Counted from the stretch's first letter, positions 1-12,059 are shown. The stretch is 64,000 bases of DNA from Theropithecus gelada (GCF_003255815.1 NC_037673.1:159693745-159757744); one strand, 5' to 3'. The notes: generated from the sequence alone by a model not told the origin. Made by a program: numbers and translations.

Positions 1-1140
1 GCTTCATTGTTACACTATGATTCAAAAGTAAAATTACTCTCTTGCACCCACTCCAAGAACAGTATGATCATGACACTCTGCAAACTTAATAAATGTTTGA
101 AACATCATGAACATCACATATCCCCATATCAGAATGTTGTATGAGTAGGAGGCATTATGATATCATCTGCTGTGCAGCCTCTTAACTTCCTATTGCAATT
201 CAGAAATATTATTGCTGTCCCTCCAGAAACACATCCTTTATTTGAGTGACCAATAGCCTCATTGTGAATAAGCCAAAAAATAAAATAAAATGAAATGGCA
301 ATAAGTCTTCACAAATACTACAATGTTTATATAAACCAAAAAAAAAAAAAAAACTGATAAGAGAAAGTTTGCTCACCAATATACTTGAACTTCTTATCTG
401 CACCAGCCAGAGAAAGGAAACAGGAAGAGGTGAAGGATAAAGAGAGAGAGGAAAAGAGGACTATCTATTATTTACAAATGAGCAAAGATTATATAAATTA
501 AAATGTCCTTGCTTATATTCATCTAAAAGAGGTCCAAATAGCTTACAGTTACCCATGGTACAAAGACCATTTCTTCTACTCTGAAATATTAAATAAGAAC
601 AATAATTTCTTAGCGGCTCCAGAAAAGAGAAAGTACTTTTGTTATAGTTGTTCATCCATTACATTACTTATTATGTAAAATCATTGAAAGCACATTAACT
701 CTCTGACTCAAAATCATAAAATAATCACATGTACATGCCTTTATTTCCTTCCTAAAATCTGAGGGAAATACCAAAACACACATTTTTTTAAACACTATCA
801 AACTCTGGAAAATAGAAAATCATTTCATCAGTGAGCCAAACTTTGAAGAAATTTCTGAAAAGCAGAGAGCAAACAGAAAAAGATTGACAGAAGAGTCCAA
901 GTAAGAGAGACAATCAAAGAGAAACAAAAGAGAGGGGCACTGCAGAGCCACTTTTCCCAGTGGTGATACAACAAAACTCCAAGGTTAGAGTCAACAAGAA
1001 CTAGAAGGAGCAGCAGGACACGGAGCAGCCCTCAGGGTAATTAACGAGTGGGCCAGTTTCCAGCCAACATCCGTGTGTACAGACAGGCTGATTGTCACAT
1101 GCATACCAGATAGAACACAGCGGAAAACAGTTCTCTAAAC
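1..1140. other. AT-rich sequence without recognisable gene
   Basis: No coding frame with protein-like composition and no repeat I can name. There is a short A-run near 340-355 and a purine-rich stretch around 430-460. It may contain degraded L1, but I cannot show it. Confidence 0.5.
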
Positions 1141-1144
1141 CTAG

Positions 1145-1236
1145 GCTGTCCAATATGGTAACACACGAGTGGCTAGTGGCTTCCGTATTGGACAGAACAG
1201 CCACAGAACATTTCTATTATAGCAGAAAATTTGATT
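1145..1236. repeat. Short palindromic DNA-transposon relic (MITE-like)
   Basis: The left end reads GGCTGTCCAATATGG, and CCGTATTGGACAG lies about 30 bases later in inverted orientation. This CTGTCCAATA signature is typical of a common non-autonomous mammalian DNA transposon. The subfamily is uncertain and the element is internally deleted. Confidence 0.5.
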
Positions 1237-1464
1237 ACATGCCACTACTCTAAACAAAGTGAGAGATCTGACAATAGTAGCAAGAGTAGAGACGGACACA
1301 CAGGAGAGGAATTGAAAAAGGATTTTTCCTGTCCTAATCATAGGGCCTAGAAATGAAGCAGAAATGAGCTAAGTGCAGACATACAGAGGGGAAAAGGCAG
1401 CTCTGTGCAAAACTGAAATGAATTTTTTTTTCCTCTTCAAGTAAAAGGCAGCAAGAATTACAGT

Positions 1465-1680
1465 AGTTAAGAGGATGGCCTCTGGAGCCTGAATGACTAG
1501 TGGTATTCATATTTATAGTTATACAGCCTTAACACATTAAATGCATAAGGTAGAACAAGTGAATTAAAGCCCTTGGTACATGTCTTCTTATCTGTTATAT
1601 CAAATAATAGTCTCTACCTCACAGAATTGTGGGAGTATTAGTTAATTTATATGAAACAAGTGTTTGCTATTGTGATTGTT
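1465..1680 (+). repeat. MIR SINE
   Basis: It shows the order expected of a sense MIR: a 'TCTGGAGCCTGAATGAC' start, the 'CTTATCTGTTATATCAAATAATAG' region (degraded from the MIR 'CATCTGTAAAATGGGGATAATAATAG' core), then 'TACCTCACAGAATTGTGGG'. Heavily diverged. A further 300 bases to 1990 hold nothing I recognise. Confidence 0.5.
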
Positions 1681-1989
1681 ATATTGTTACCACAATAAAT
1701 TATTCTATACTCAGAGCAAAGTCATCCTTAATTTGACAGAAGTAGAGAGAATGAGATTGGTACCCACCCTCCATGCATCCTAAGAAGATAACCTATCCCC
1801 TGTACACATTATTTACAAAGAGTTAGCTGGTAGGTAGTCCTCCCAATCCTGTGACAGTCCTGTTTCTTAAACAAGCAAACAAAACTGTGGAGGACTCACG
1901 TGCCATCTAGTCTTTTAATCAACTTTGTCTTTTATGTATAAATTTGAAAAAAAACAAACTCCAGACATCTGAGGACAACAAGAACATGA

Positions 1990-3085
1990 AAGAGAAAGAT
2001 AAAAATAAACATTAAAACTGACTTTAGAGGAAATAGGCATTATATAAGCAACATAAGATAATTAAAAGAAAACAGACTTTGACACAAGATATTTTATAAG
2101 TAAAACAACAAAGCACTATCTTAAAAGGTAATCAATATTGTACTGGAAATTGAAGACATGATTGCAAAAAAAAAAAAAGAAAAAAATACAGAATGTCAAG
2201 AGAAGAAAAGTAGTAGAATATTTATATCTTGTTTTCAGAAAGATATAAGTATTAATCACTTTTAAAGTTTTAGAAAACTAGTTTAAAATGTATTCATTAA
2301 AATTTAAGAGGAACTACTAAAATTAATGTGATCTAAAACAATAAAATAACAATAAGGAAAAAATTTACTTAGTAAAATATAAGAAGAAAAGGAAATATAG
2401 GTAAACAGAAGCATTAAGTATGAAGGAAGTAATAACCCTATATGTGTCAGGAATCACTATATATGTAACCAAATTATATTCTTCCAATAAGAAAATATAT
2501 ATATAATTAAGTTTTATATAGCTATATGCTATATAAAAGGAAAAAAAGGTTGACTACAAGGTATGCATGAAGGTATACCTATAAGTGCAAACAAAATGAA
2601 AGCAAGTATGGTAAAACAAATATTAGATATAGAATTCAAGGCAGAAGGTATTAAATGAACTAGAGCACGCTGTTTCATTTTAGTAGAAATTACATTACAC
2701 CCAAAAAGCAAACAAACAGGAAAAAGAAAATTTATGCTCCTAATAACACAAAGTAAAGATATATAAATGAATAAACACTAAAAATATAAGCACTCATAAA
2801 CATTATAATAATGTTGAGACTTCATATACTTAATTTAAAATGACATATCAAGTAATCAAATATTGCAAAAGGTCATAAAATACTTCAGTAACAATAAGTT
2901 TCTTATATCTAAGAAATACAGCATGTATAATCTTTTCGAATGCCCTTAAAATATTTACAAAAATTAATCATATTTTTGAACCCTTACTGAAGCCATAATT
3001 TGCAAGCAGTAGAGATCATTTTGCCGTTACCTCATAATATAACAGAAATTAATAATTTTTTAATATTTGGTAAAGGAAAAATAAA
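1990..3085 (+). repeat. Old L1 (L1M-type) coding-region relic
   Basis: A-rich sense-strand composition. The stretch around 2635-2760 resembles the part of ORF2 coding for the endonuclease-to-RT linker ('TGCTCCTAATAACACAAAG'). It is full of stops, AT-rich and unable to encode a product. Exact borders and subfamily cannot be set by eye. Confidence 0.4.
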
Positions 3086-3089
3086 CTTT

Positions 3090-3775
3090 CCATAAAAGAA
3101 GTGGATCTCCCATACAGAATTTCAAATAACTTATGTAGACACTGCCCCATCAAGGAGCTTAACTCTCCACCCTTTAAGTGTAGGCTGCACTTAGTGACTT
3201 GCTTGCAAAGAACAACAGTATGGAAAGGAAGAAAAGGTAAATTTACACTGGAGATCCTGACAAGTGCTACCTCAGTCAGATCTTAATATGATACAAGAAG
3301 AATGGCACTTCATCTCTGTGATCTTCTTTCCTTCCTGAATGTTAATCATGGAAAAAAAATACTTCAAACCCAAAATAAGGGATATGCTACAAACTGACAA
3401 CAAAAAAAAAACCTGACTGACCTCAAAGCTATTAAAGTTATTAAAAATTAGGAGACTGAGAAACTCTCACAAACCAGACGAAGCCAAAGAGACATGTAAA
3501 GTGATATCTTGGATGGGATCCTGGAACAGACAAAGGACATTATTTTTTCAAAACTATCAAAATTCAAATAAAGTGTAGAAATCTGTTAACAGTAATGTAC
3601 TGATGTTGGTTCCTTAGTTGTAACAAATGTACCACAGTAATATAAAATGTTAACAACAGGAAAAACTGGGTGAGGTGTATATGAGAACTCTCTGTACTAT
3701 CTTTGCAATATTTCTGTAAATCTAAAAGTATTTTGAAATAAAAAGTTTATTTAAATAAAATTAATTTTAAAACAT
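3090..3775 (+). repeat. Old LINE 3' region
   Basis: The block has phrases typical of an old LINE 3' end: 'GTGGATCTCCCATACAG', 'GGATGGGATCCTGGAACAG', 'GAACTCTCTGTACTATCTT', and a terminal 'AAATAAAAAGTTTATT' holding an AATAAA signal near 3738. Probably the 3' UTR of an L1M element. No coding capacity. Confidence 0.45.
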
Positions 3776-4620
3776 AGCAATATCAGTTCAAGAAAGAAAG
3801 ACCTATCTGATTTCATTCATATGAAATTCTGGCAAATGCAAAGCTATAGAACTAAAAAATCAGAATAATACTTGCTTCTGGAAGTGTAATGGATTGAGTG
3901 GGACAGGGCATGAGGAAACGTTATGGGATCATGATAACATTCCATATCTTGATTTGGATTTGGATTACACAGCAATATGCATTTGTCAAAATTCAGTGAA
4001 GACACACTTAAGAGTTGGGCATTTCATTGCATATAATTTTTAAATTGTGGCCAGGTGCGGTGGCTCATGCCAATAATCCCACCACTTTGGGAGGCTGAGG
4101 TGGGCAGATCACTTGAGGTCAGGAGTTCAAGACCAAGTTGGTCAACATGGCAAAACCCCATCTCTACTAAAAGTACAAAACTTAGCTGGGCATGGTAGCA
4201 TACACCTGTAATCCCAGCTACTAGGTAGGCTAAGGCAAGAGAATTGCTTGAACCCAGCGGGCAGAGGTTGCAGTGAGTCAAAATTGTGCCACTGCACTCC
4301 AGCCTGGGCCACAGAGCGACACTCTATCTAAAAAAATAAATAAATAGATAAACATGTAAATGAATATTGAACTATAGTTAATGATATGCATGATGAAATA
4401 TGTAGAGAGAAATATACTGAAATCTGCAATTTATTTTGAAATTTATCCAAAAAAGAATATGATGGCTTAATGCATAGATAGAGCAATGGGTAGGCGAATA
4501 GCTGTGTGGTAAGCAAGTAGAATAAAATCTTAATGGTAGAATTTAGGTGATGGGAATATGTGCGTTTATTTGCAAATATTTCCAAATCATGTGTGTTCAT
4601 AACAAAATATTATAAAAACA
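3776..4620 (+). repeat. Old L1 3' end split by an Alu
   Basis: Bases 3776-4048 resemble the end of an L1M ORF2/3' UTR (GGGCATGAGGAAAC, then a 'CATATCTTGATT' phrase). The element appears to continue after the Alu at about 4352-4620. Strongly diverged; assignment rests on phrase similarity. Confidence 0.4.
4049..4350 (+). mobile_element. Alu (AluJ/S-like)
   Basis: Full dimer: 5' GGCCAGGTGCGGTGGCTCATG, an A-rich linker, a right arm ending in 'CACTGCACTCCAGCCTGG' and an impure A-tail of AAATAAATAAATAG type. Many substitutions indicate an older subfamily. It sits in an old L1 3' end. Confidence 0.95.
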
Positions 4621-5350
4621 GAAATTAAGGAAAATTTAGAATTAAACTATGCTAAACATTAAAAACTATGCTGGTAAAGTAAAGGAAAAAGATCATTAAA
4701 AGTTCAAGGAATTAAGAGAGCAGATGTTGAAGGATAGTAACTGGATTTGCCAAGCATGATAATAGGCATTGAAGTCATAAGAAAGAAAGTGCAATAAGGT
4801 AGGGACATTACGGGGAAAAGAGATTAGCATTTCCAGAAGGAGCAGGGGTTTTTATAAGAAAGACAGGGTTCTGGTCTAGAAGAGGTAATACAGAATGAGT
4901 ATACAAATCCTATCATCTACTTGAGGTACATTGAGCAGGAGGCAAGAGGAAAATACAGTCTTTTTTTAAGAGCATTGAACCCACAGAATACACAGGTTTC
5001 GATCACAATTAGAAAAGAACATGATGCAAAGAAGAGAGGAGACACAGGACACTTTATTGATCAACAGCGCAGGTCCAGAGGATACAGGAAGCTTTGGGAT
5101 CCTAACAACGAGATGTTGGCAATGTACAGACTGCTGTACAGATGACAAAAATGGGGGTGATAATGAAAATCCAGGAAGATTTTGCCTTACTAGAGATTAC
5201 TAAAGTAAATACAGATGTGTGGCATCGTGAAATTAATCCTCAGTCTCGTAGAAGAAAGAGAGTGATCAGATACAGTATTGTGGACTGAAATGCTCAGGGA
5301 AAAAATTCAAACCTCACTCCTCTCTCAGACGGCATCTAAGGATAGAGCTA
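4621..5350. other. Single-copy sequence, no gene seen
   Basis: Balanced base composition and no repeat I can identify. Overlapping open frames of 60-74 codons exist on both strands at 4921-5203, with no family resemblance and no supporting signals. Confidence 0.5.
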
Positions 5351-5365
5351 AAAAGAAGCTGAAGA

Positions 5366-5643
5366 GGCCGGGCGCGGTGGCTCATGCCTGCAATCCCAGC
5401 ATTTTGGGAGACCGAAGTGGGCGGATCATGAGGTCAGGAGTTCGAGACCAGCCTGGTCAATATGGTGAAACCTCGTCTCTAATAAAAATACAAAAATGAG
5501 CCGGATGTGGTGGCAGGCGCCTGTAGTCCCAGCTACTCAGGAGGCTGAGGCAGGAGAATGGCTAGAACTCCCGGAGGTGGAGGTTGCAGTGAGCCAAGAT
5601 CAAGCCACTGCACTCCAGCCTGGGCGACAGTGAGACTCTCTCT

Positions 5644-5679
<36 letters not shown>
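5366..5679 (+). mobile_element. AluY/S-like, full length, with target duplication
   Basis: Starts GGCCGGGCGCGGTGG and ends in a pure A-tail of about 34 bases. It is flanked by a perfect 15-bp target-site duplication, AAAAGAAGCTGAAGA, at 5351-5365 and 5676-5690, as expected for L1-driven insertion. The long uninterrupted tail suggests a fairly recent event. Confidence 0.95.
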
Positions 5680-5681
<2 letters not shown>

Positions 5682-5690
5682 AGCTGAAGA

Positions 5691-6620
5691 AGGGAGAATG
5701 GCATGCATTTTTTAAAAACAGAAAATAATAGAAAACTAATCAAATTTCAAAAATGTAGAGTAATAAAATGGAAGCCTAGTTCTTTGTAAAAATTAACAGA
5801 CTTACTTCTGGAACCCATTATCAAAAAATGAAAAAAGAAAACGTCAAATAACCATTATTAATCATGAAAAAGAAAACGTAACTGGAAATTCAAAGTATTT
5901 CTGGTTTTCATTTTTGAAAAATGTCAAATATGTACAAAGATAGAAAGAATAGAACAATAAAATGTACCCATTAACCAGCTTCAGTAATTACTATGGCTTA
6001 TTTTGTTCATTGCTATCTGCCATCCACTCCCTGCAGCCTATATTATTTTGAAGCACATGTCAGACATCAAACCATTTGAGCTGTAAATATTCCGTGTGTA
6101 TCACTAAAAGGTAGTATCTCTTTTTAAAGACAGCACTATATCATCATCACAGATTCAGTGTTCATATTTAAGTTTTCATATTTTTTAGTGCTTATAATTT
6201 TCTTGGTTTGTTTAAACCAGAATCCAAATAAGATCCATACATGACAATTGGTTGATATTCTTCTAGGTCTCTTCTAATGTATAGCTTTCCCTTCTCTCTT
6301 TAGCTCTTGCTTTTCCCCTATAAATTTTGTTCTTGTTGTTGTTGTTGTTGTTGAAGAAATGGTGTCTTTTATCCTGTGGTTTGCTTACAGTTTGGATTTT
6401 GTTGATTATATCCTGCAGTGCTGTTTAATACATTCTTATATATTCTTCATTTGCTGAATATTGGCAGTTACATCTAGATGCTTCATAAGATTCAAATTCC
6501 ATTATTTGATAAGACAACTTCATAGATGACATTATGAACTTCCATCAAGAGCTGACCATTTCTGTTTCTGTGATGTAGCAGCCATTGATAATCACTGCCT
6601 AGCCAATTAATTCATTGGGG
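5691..6620. repeat. Old LINE fragments
   Basis: 5691-5900 looks like an L1M ORF2 scrap in sense. 5905-6620 has the flavour of an old LINE 3' segment, including a phrase on dual-strand T-rich DNA ending 'GCAGCCATTGATAATCACTGCC'. Orientation is uncertain. It contains the first copy of the local duplication at 6244-6413. Confidence 0.35.
6244..6413 (+). repeat. Local direct duplication, copy 1
   Basis: About 170 bases starting ACAATTGGTTGATATTC and ending GTTGATTATATCC are repeated at 8017-8204 in the same orientation. Outside the triplet repeat I count about six differences. This copy has a short GTT run at 6329-6353. Confidence 0.9.
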
Positions 6621-6639
6621 TGAAAAAATAACATTTTAT

Positions 6640-8016
6640 TTATATTACCAGAAAAATTATCAGAAAACAATCTGTACAGCCTCATGTCAATAAATCAAAA
6701 ACTCTAAATAAAATAAAAACTTGTCTTGGAACATGTTTTATGAATATTGAATCTGTAATCAGTAAAAAACTTTAACAAACTACTTACCATACAAAGAATT
6801 AAAAAGATAATTATGAAACACTCATGTTTTAGGGACATATTTTCCCAAACCTTCAAGGAACAGATAATTCCTTTGTCATAAATTGTTTCAGAACATAGAA
6901 AAAGATGAAAAACTTCACAGTTCATTTTATGAAGCAACACTAATTTTGATACGAAACTCAATAAGAGTATAATAAAAAGGAAATTATAAATCAGTTTCAT
7001 TTGTGAGGATTAAAAAAATCATTAACAAAATGAATCCAGCAATATATTAAAATAATTTAACATAATAACCAACTGGAGTAGAACCAGAAGTGCAGACATG
7101 GCTTAACATTAGAAAACAATTTCGGTAAAACAAAAACAGAGGGCTATCCTCCCTCACTTCAATTATTTGACATTGTTCCGGAGGTTCCAATTGGCGCACA
7201 TAAATATGTAAAGTCGTTTAGTATTTGAAGATGATATGATTGTATGTAAGAAAAAATCCAAGATTCCAAATGAAAAACTTGTTACCAAAAAAAGCAAATA
7301 CAACTAAGTAGGCTGGATATAAATTTAATATACAAAAATTGATGGCTTTAATATCAAAAAACAATAACTACTTCTAATGAATAATGGAATAAAGTACCAA
7401 AAAATCAATAGCAATAAAAAGTAAATCTCCAAGAATAAATATTGTAAGTAAATAATTAACAAGATCTAAATAACAAACAGATTTAAATACTCTTGAGGGA
7501 TCTAAAAGGATAAATAAATCAAAGTATAACATATTCCTAGATAGGAAGACTCAACATTAATAGAAATGTTATTTCTCCTTAATCTATAAATGTAGGGAAA
7601 TCTTAACTACAAGATTTATATGACATAATAAACACACAAGAGTACTAGGAAAAAAAAATCTGGGTTAGAAAAAAAATCGGAGTATAACAGGGACGAGCCC
7701 AAAGAGTAATTAAACATTACAAAGCCAAAATAACTAAAACAGTGTGGCAACAGCACATGAAGAGATAATCAAGAAAGTGCAAGAATGAACCCAAAAGCAC
7801 ACAGAAATTTATATTATGGGCACCTCAAAGCAGCAAGGAAAAGGTGACTGATGCAATAAGGAGGGCTGGGACAACTAGATAGCTATTTGGAAAACTGCTT
7901 CTGTCTTACATCTAGATAAATTCCAAAAAGATTAAAGATTTTCTGAAATATAAAAGTGTTTGAAAAAGCCATTTGCAAATCCTTTCAAAATTTCAAACTG
8001 GGAAAGATGTGTTTAT
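6640..8016 (+). repeat. Old L1 ORF2-derived DNA
   Basis: A-rich sense composition with phrases from the reverse-transcriptase/C-terminal part of L1 ORF2, such as 'CCAAAATAACTAAAACAGTGTGG' near 7726 (shown only in part in typical L1 copies). No intact frame. It lies between the two copies of the local duplication. Confidence 0.4.
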
Positions 8017-8204
8017 ACAATTGGTTGATATTCTTCTAGGTCTCTTCTAACGTATAGGCTTCCCTTCTCTCTTTAGCTCTTGCTTTTCCCCTATAAATTT
8101 TGTTGTTGTTGTTGTTGTTGTTGTTGTTGCTGCTGCTGCTGTTGAAGAAATGGTACCTTTTATCCTGTGGTTTGCTTACAGTCTGGATTTTGTTGATTAT
8201 ATCC
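8017..8204 (+). repeat. Local direct duplication, copy 2, expanded triplet
   Basis: Same start and end as copy 1 at 6244-6413, but longer because the triplet tract has grown and gained GCT units. Non-repeat parts are about 95 per cent identical by eye, far closer than two independent ancient LINE copies would be, so a later duplication or conversion is likely. Confidence 0.9.
8101..8144 (+). repeat. Compound triplet microsatellite (GTT)n(GCT)n
   Basis: Nine or so GTT units are followed by four GCT units and a final GTT. Read in one frame it gives a run of leucines, which is an artefact and not a protein. The matching tract in the other duplicate is GTT only. Confidence 0.95.
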
Positions 8205-10035
8205 ATGCATATCCAGCATGACAGTACCTCTTCTCCAGCACCTTTGCCAAAACAATGTGTGAATTATTTTCACTATGCTCATAGGTCAAAACTAGTATTT
8301 CAACATTGTTCAAATTCATGCTATTTATTTTCAATTAAGACTCTGCTTTCATTTCGGAAAAAAAAAGACTATTTTCCATATTTTATGTTGTAAGTGTACA
8401 CAAAGTTTTGATTACAGTAGCAATACTCCCCAAAATGGAGTTAGACTAAGCTGGGTCCAGAACCCAGTCCTATTGCTTCTTCAATACGTGTCTTTGCAGA
8501 AATTAATATCACTGACCTCAGGCATCTTTATCTACAAAAGAGTACTAGTAATATCTACTTCACAGGGTTTTTGTTGGAAAGAAAATGAGATCGCAATTGT
8601 GAAGTTCTGGGCACACAGAGTAGGGACTTCATGTGTGTTAATGTTTTTTACCTCTTTTCTTCCCTTGCCCTCATACCTGGAGCATGGACAGTTCCATGCT
8701 TTCAAAGAGCAAGCTGATCTGGATAGCGAAGAGAACCTACTCATTTTACAAATGGTGAAACTGAGGCCATGCAGAGACATTTCTAGAGAAACATCCCACA
8801 CAGACATGGACAATGACAGTTTCCTCTCATTCCCCAGAAGTAGCCAAAACCACAAGTCACTGCAAAAACCTCAAACTCCAAACCTCAACAGGGTTTTTGG
8901 TTGATTTCCCATGTCCTGTGAAATCCCATATAGCCACAAGATATCCAAGGTAATAATCCAAGAGTTAGAAAACAGCCACTTTTTTTCTTTTTTTCTTTTT
9001 TTTTCTAGATTGTGTCCTTTTGAGAACTGCAGAACTAACTGCTTAAGCAAGTTTGGAAGAGTTAATGCTGAGAACGTCTCTTGGACACAGCACAAGGGCT
9101 CCACCTTCTGCTTTAGAGTGAAGAGGAATTTCTCAAAAATTCCACTGTCAGAGTCCTAAGAAAGCAGACCTGAAATATAATCTCTTCTCATAAAATTTAA
9201 ACTACACAACCTTTCACTTTTAAATATTTCAGTCCTGAATATTTATCTACTGCCCACAGGTGAAATGAAGAGTCTTATGATGTGCAATATTGATATTATA
9301 GTGACAAGATTTAAAAATGTATTACAGTTTCCTTAAATTCTTCGGAACGTACATTTTCACATCATTTTCTTTATACTTGCAGCAAAGCCTGATCAGCTCT
9401 TTCAATCCAATTCTCCTATGGTTTCACTCAATTGGATTTAAGTTCTTCTAATAAAGAAAAAGGTGAATTCTTGCCCAGTAGATTTATTTATAAATTACCG
9501 GTGGGTTTTGAATATTCCAGTAAATACATTGCAGTTTTTGGAAGAGCATTTCTATATTGACAAAGGGAAGCAAAATTCAGTTCTATTCAAGGATGCTGAC
9601 TGGACCTTGAACATTAAAATCTACCAGTGAGCAGTGGTAAGGAATATAGCATCTAAACACAAACTTCCAAGAGATTCCCATAATTTCACAGAAAGAAACT
9701 CACAAATCTAAGTTGAATTCTATATAATTACATTACAGAGTGGAAGATAACCTTTTTTTCAGCTACATATTTTACAGTAATATATTTTTTAAAAGGTGAC
9801 GAAGTGCCAATTTCTGTACAAATTGTGGCATGTAGGAGGGAAATTAGTCATTTTTCTACATTAAAATTAGTAGATATGGATTATAAGCAAATGTAAATAC
9901 AGACAGACACAGATTGAATCTTTCAAATTCTGATCATAAGTGTAAACTTGTTGCTAATTTTCACCATCTTTTTTCCTCTATCATGCTCTCAGATTTCTAT
10001 GTCTTAGTGAAAAGTCATAGATATTCAGGGTTATA
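8205..10035. other. Mostly single-copy DNA with faint MIR pieces
   Basis: Weak MIR-like phrases occur around 8515-8590 ('CTTTATCTACAAAAG', 'CTACTTCACAGGG') and 8740-8780 ('CATTTTACAAATGGTGAAACTGAG' in part). A pyrimidine-rich tract is at 8977-9006. An open frame of 143 codons at 8473-8904 overlaps these relics and has no recognisable domain. The rest shows nothing I can name. Confidence 0.4.
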
Positions 10036-10039
10036 GAAC

Positions 10040-10145
10040 TGTGTCCCTATGTAACAAACCTGCACGTCATGCACATGTACCCTAGAACTTAAAGTATAAT
10101 AATAATAATAAATAAATAAATAAATAAATAAACAAATAAAAGAAG
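10040..10145 (+). mobile_element. Short L1PA-type 3' end
   Basis: A 5'-truncated L1 insertion: 'CCTATGTAACAAACCTGCAC' and 'GCACATGTACCCTAGAACTT' are the typical primate L1 terminal phrases, followed by a tail of AAT and AAAT repeats to about 10142. Only about 60 bases of L1 are present. Confidence 0.75.
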
Positions 10146-10489
10146 CAAAAAAAAAACAAAAAAAAAAGAACTGTGTCCCAGTAAAGAAAACTAGAATATT
10201 AAACTTACGTCTTAAACCTCAGAAAGTTTCTACATGCCTTCTAATGGTTTCTTGAATTCTTATCTTTTTTCCCATTGGATTGCTTACAAAACTGGAGTCA
10301 GAGGTTGCCACAGAGAAATGTGATTTTTTTTGTGTCCCAAAGACACTGAAATGAGATTACCACCTCACCAAAGCAAGGATTGAAACCAAGTCCAAACTTC
10401 TGTTTTTTTCAACACTCAGTTTCCAAAGTCCTTGCCCATCTAAAGTTTCTTTTATAACGGTGGGGAGTTAAAATATGTAGTGTAATTTC
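10146..10489. other. No recognisable feature
   Basis: Begins with leftover A-rich tail. The remainder shows no gene and no repeat I can identify. Confidence 0.4.
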
Positions 10490-10640
10490 TATGCACTTAG
10501 CACCATGATAAATATTCTTAAAATGTATTCTAAGCTTCATAATGACCCAGTGACAGTTGTTTTAAGATTCCTCATTTTATCATTAAGTAACCAAAGCATA
10601 AAGAAATTAAATAAGCCCAAAGTTGTGTTGGTGCACCAGC
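10490..10640 (-). repeat. MIR SINE, antisense
   Basis: Order of an inverted MIR: 'CACTTAGCACCATGATAAATATT', 'CTTCATAATGACCCAGTGA' and 'CCTCATTTTATCATTAAG', matching reversed end, middle and core in degraded form. Confidence 0.45.
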
Positions 10641-10741
10641 AGGCCCAAACTCTTACTCCCTATCCTCTCTACATATCTCAGCCACGACAACCCTCACATT
10701 AACCCCGTATGTAGGTGATTATCAAAACAAATACTTTTTGA

Positions 10742-11050
10742 GGCCAGGTGTGGTGGCTCAGCACTCAGGGAGTGCTGTAATCTCAGCACTTAGGGAGGCC
10801 AAGGAGGGCGGATCACCCGAGATCAGGAGTTCCAGACCAGTCTGGCCAACATGGTGAAACCCCATCTTTACTAAAAATACAAAAATTAGCCGGGCATGGT
10901 GGCATGTGCCTGTAATCCCGACTACTAGGGAGGCTGAGGCAGGAGAATCACTTGAACGCAGGAGGTGGAGGTTGCAGTGAGCCGAGATCATGCCGCTGCA
11001 CTCCAGGCTGAGTGACAGAGCAACACTCAAAAAAAGAAGAAGAAAAAAAG
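10742..11050 (+). mobile_element. Alu with small internal duplication
   Basis: Full Alu in sense, tail AAAAAAGAAGAAGAAAAAAAG. Near the 5' end about 24 bases are duplicated: the phrase TCAGCACT(C/T)AGGGAG occurs twice in a row before the normal sequence resumes, so the left arm is longer than usual. Confidence 0.93.
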
Positions 11051-11055
11051 ATTTT

Positions 11056-11190
11056 TGAGCGATTTCTATTTGATAGACATTATGCCTTATGAAAATGAAG
11101 CACAGAAATGTTAAGTGAGCTGCCTAAGATACCAGAGCAACTTCACAAAAGTTGGAACTAGAAGTCATCTGCTGAATCTTGACCCTGAAG
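11056..11190 (-). repeat. MIR-type SINE, antisense
   Basis: Phrases 'GAAATGTTAAGTGAGCTGCC' and 'AGTTGGAACTAGAAGTCATC' match an inverted MIR core in degraded form. Confidence 0.4.
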
Positions 11191-11204
11191 AGCAAGCAGA
11201 AAGA

Positions 11205-11440
11205 TTCAAAGTGAACGGGCTCTGGAATCAGACATGTCTGCATTCAAATCCCAGCTCCACCACAACCAGCTATGTAATCTAGGTCGAGTTACCCAACATT
11301 ACTATTCCTCAATTTTCTCTTCAGTTAGCTGAAAAGAATAATAGCATGCCAAATTTTTATGAGGATTACAGCTACCATATAAAAAGAATCTGGTACAAAG
11401 TATGGATGCACACAAGTTCTTTATCATTTCAGAAGAACTA
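11205..11440 (+). repeat. MIR SINE
   Basis: Well ordered sense MIR: 'GGCTCTGGAATCAGACATG', 'CATTCAAATCCCAGCTCC', 'CAATTTTCTCTTCAGTTAG', 'TTTATGAGGATTACAG'. Abuts an oppositely oriented MIR. Confidence 0.65.
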
Positions 11441-12059
11441 GGATCTCTTAGGCATTTTCCTCATGGTGAACAATTATTATAGGCATCTTAACTTTATTGA
11501 CCTTGACTTTTCCACTTGCCCAAACATAACAAATTTACTACCCTAAAAGAATTAGCTTTGACCATGCTTGTCCCCAAGTATCTAATGAAAATATTGGTGT
11601 AGGTACAAAATAAATACCCTTATTCTTTCCTCTCTTCCACCTCCTCTCTCTCACTCTGTCTCTCTCTCTCACACACACACACACATACACAGACACACAG
11701 TGTCTCAGTGCAAGTAGAACCATCAATAAGATTAAAATGTTTCACTCGATGGAAACAAGAGAAAAAATACAAACTCTAAAGAAAGATGCTGAATTGCTAT
11801 CTTTCTAAGGATAGAAGAATACCTCATAATAACAAATTGTTAGGCTAATTATTTTGATTTTTAAAAATTGAAAAATCATGATGTTAATGCCTTTTAAAGC
11901 ATTCTCTCTAAGTTCATGCTTAATGTGAAATACATATACATCATACGTCTTATTAGTAAGATATTCATTACTGAACTAATATAAAGGAAAGGTTATTAAC
12001 CTCCTGAAATACCTTACCAAGACCATTCTTTAGGAGAAAAGTCCTAAACTATGTAAACA
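11441..12059. other. Single-copy DNA with a CT/CA microsatellite
   Basis: No gene seen. A pyrimidine/CA tract at 11637-11699 (CT-rich then CACACA) is the only notable element. Flanks are AT-rich and unassigned. Confidence 0.5.
11637..11699 (+). repeat. (CT)n-(CA)n simple repeat
   Basis: CTCTCTCTC runs interrupted by ACT and GTC, followed by an ACACAC run with a few ATA/AGA interruptions. Confidence 0.9.

Noticed and set aside
4024..4281. Protein-like frames on Alu minus strands (also at 10758, 22814, 42994 and others)
   Set aside because: These are the well-known translations of inverted Alu and not genes.
8100..8393. Open frame beginning with a long run of leucines
   Set aside because: The leucines come from the GTT/GCT microsatellite and the rest is LINE-like DNA. 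It is not a signal peptide or gene.
8473..8904. 143-codon frame as a host exon
   Set aside because: It overlaps MIR-like relics and has no domain, splice context or polyadenylation signal I could support.
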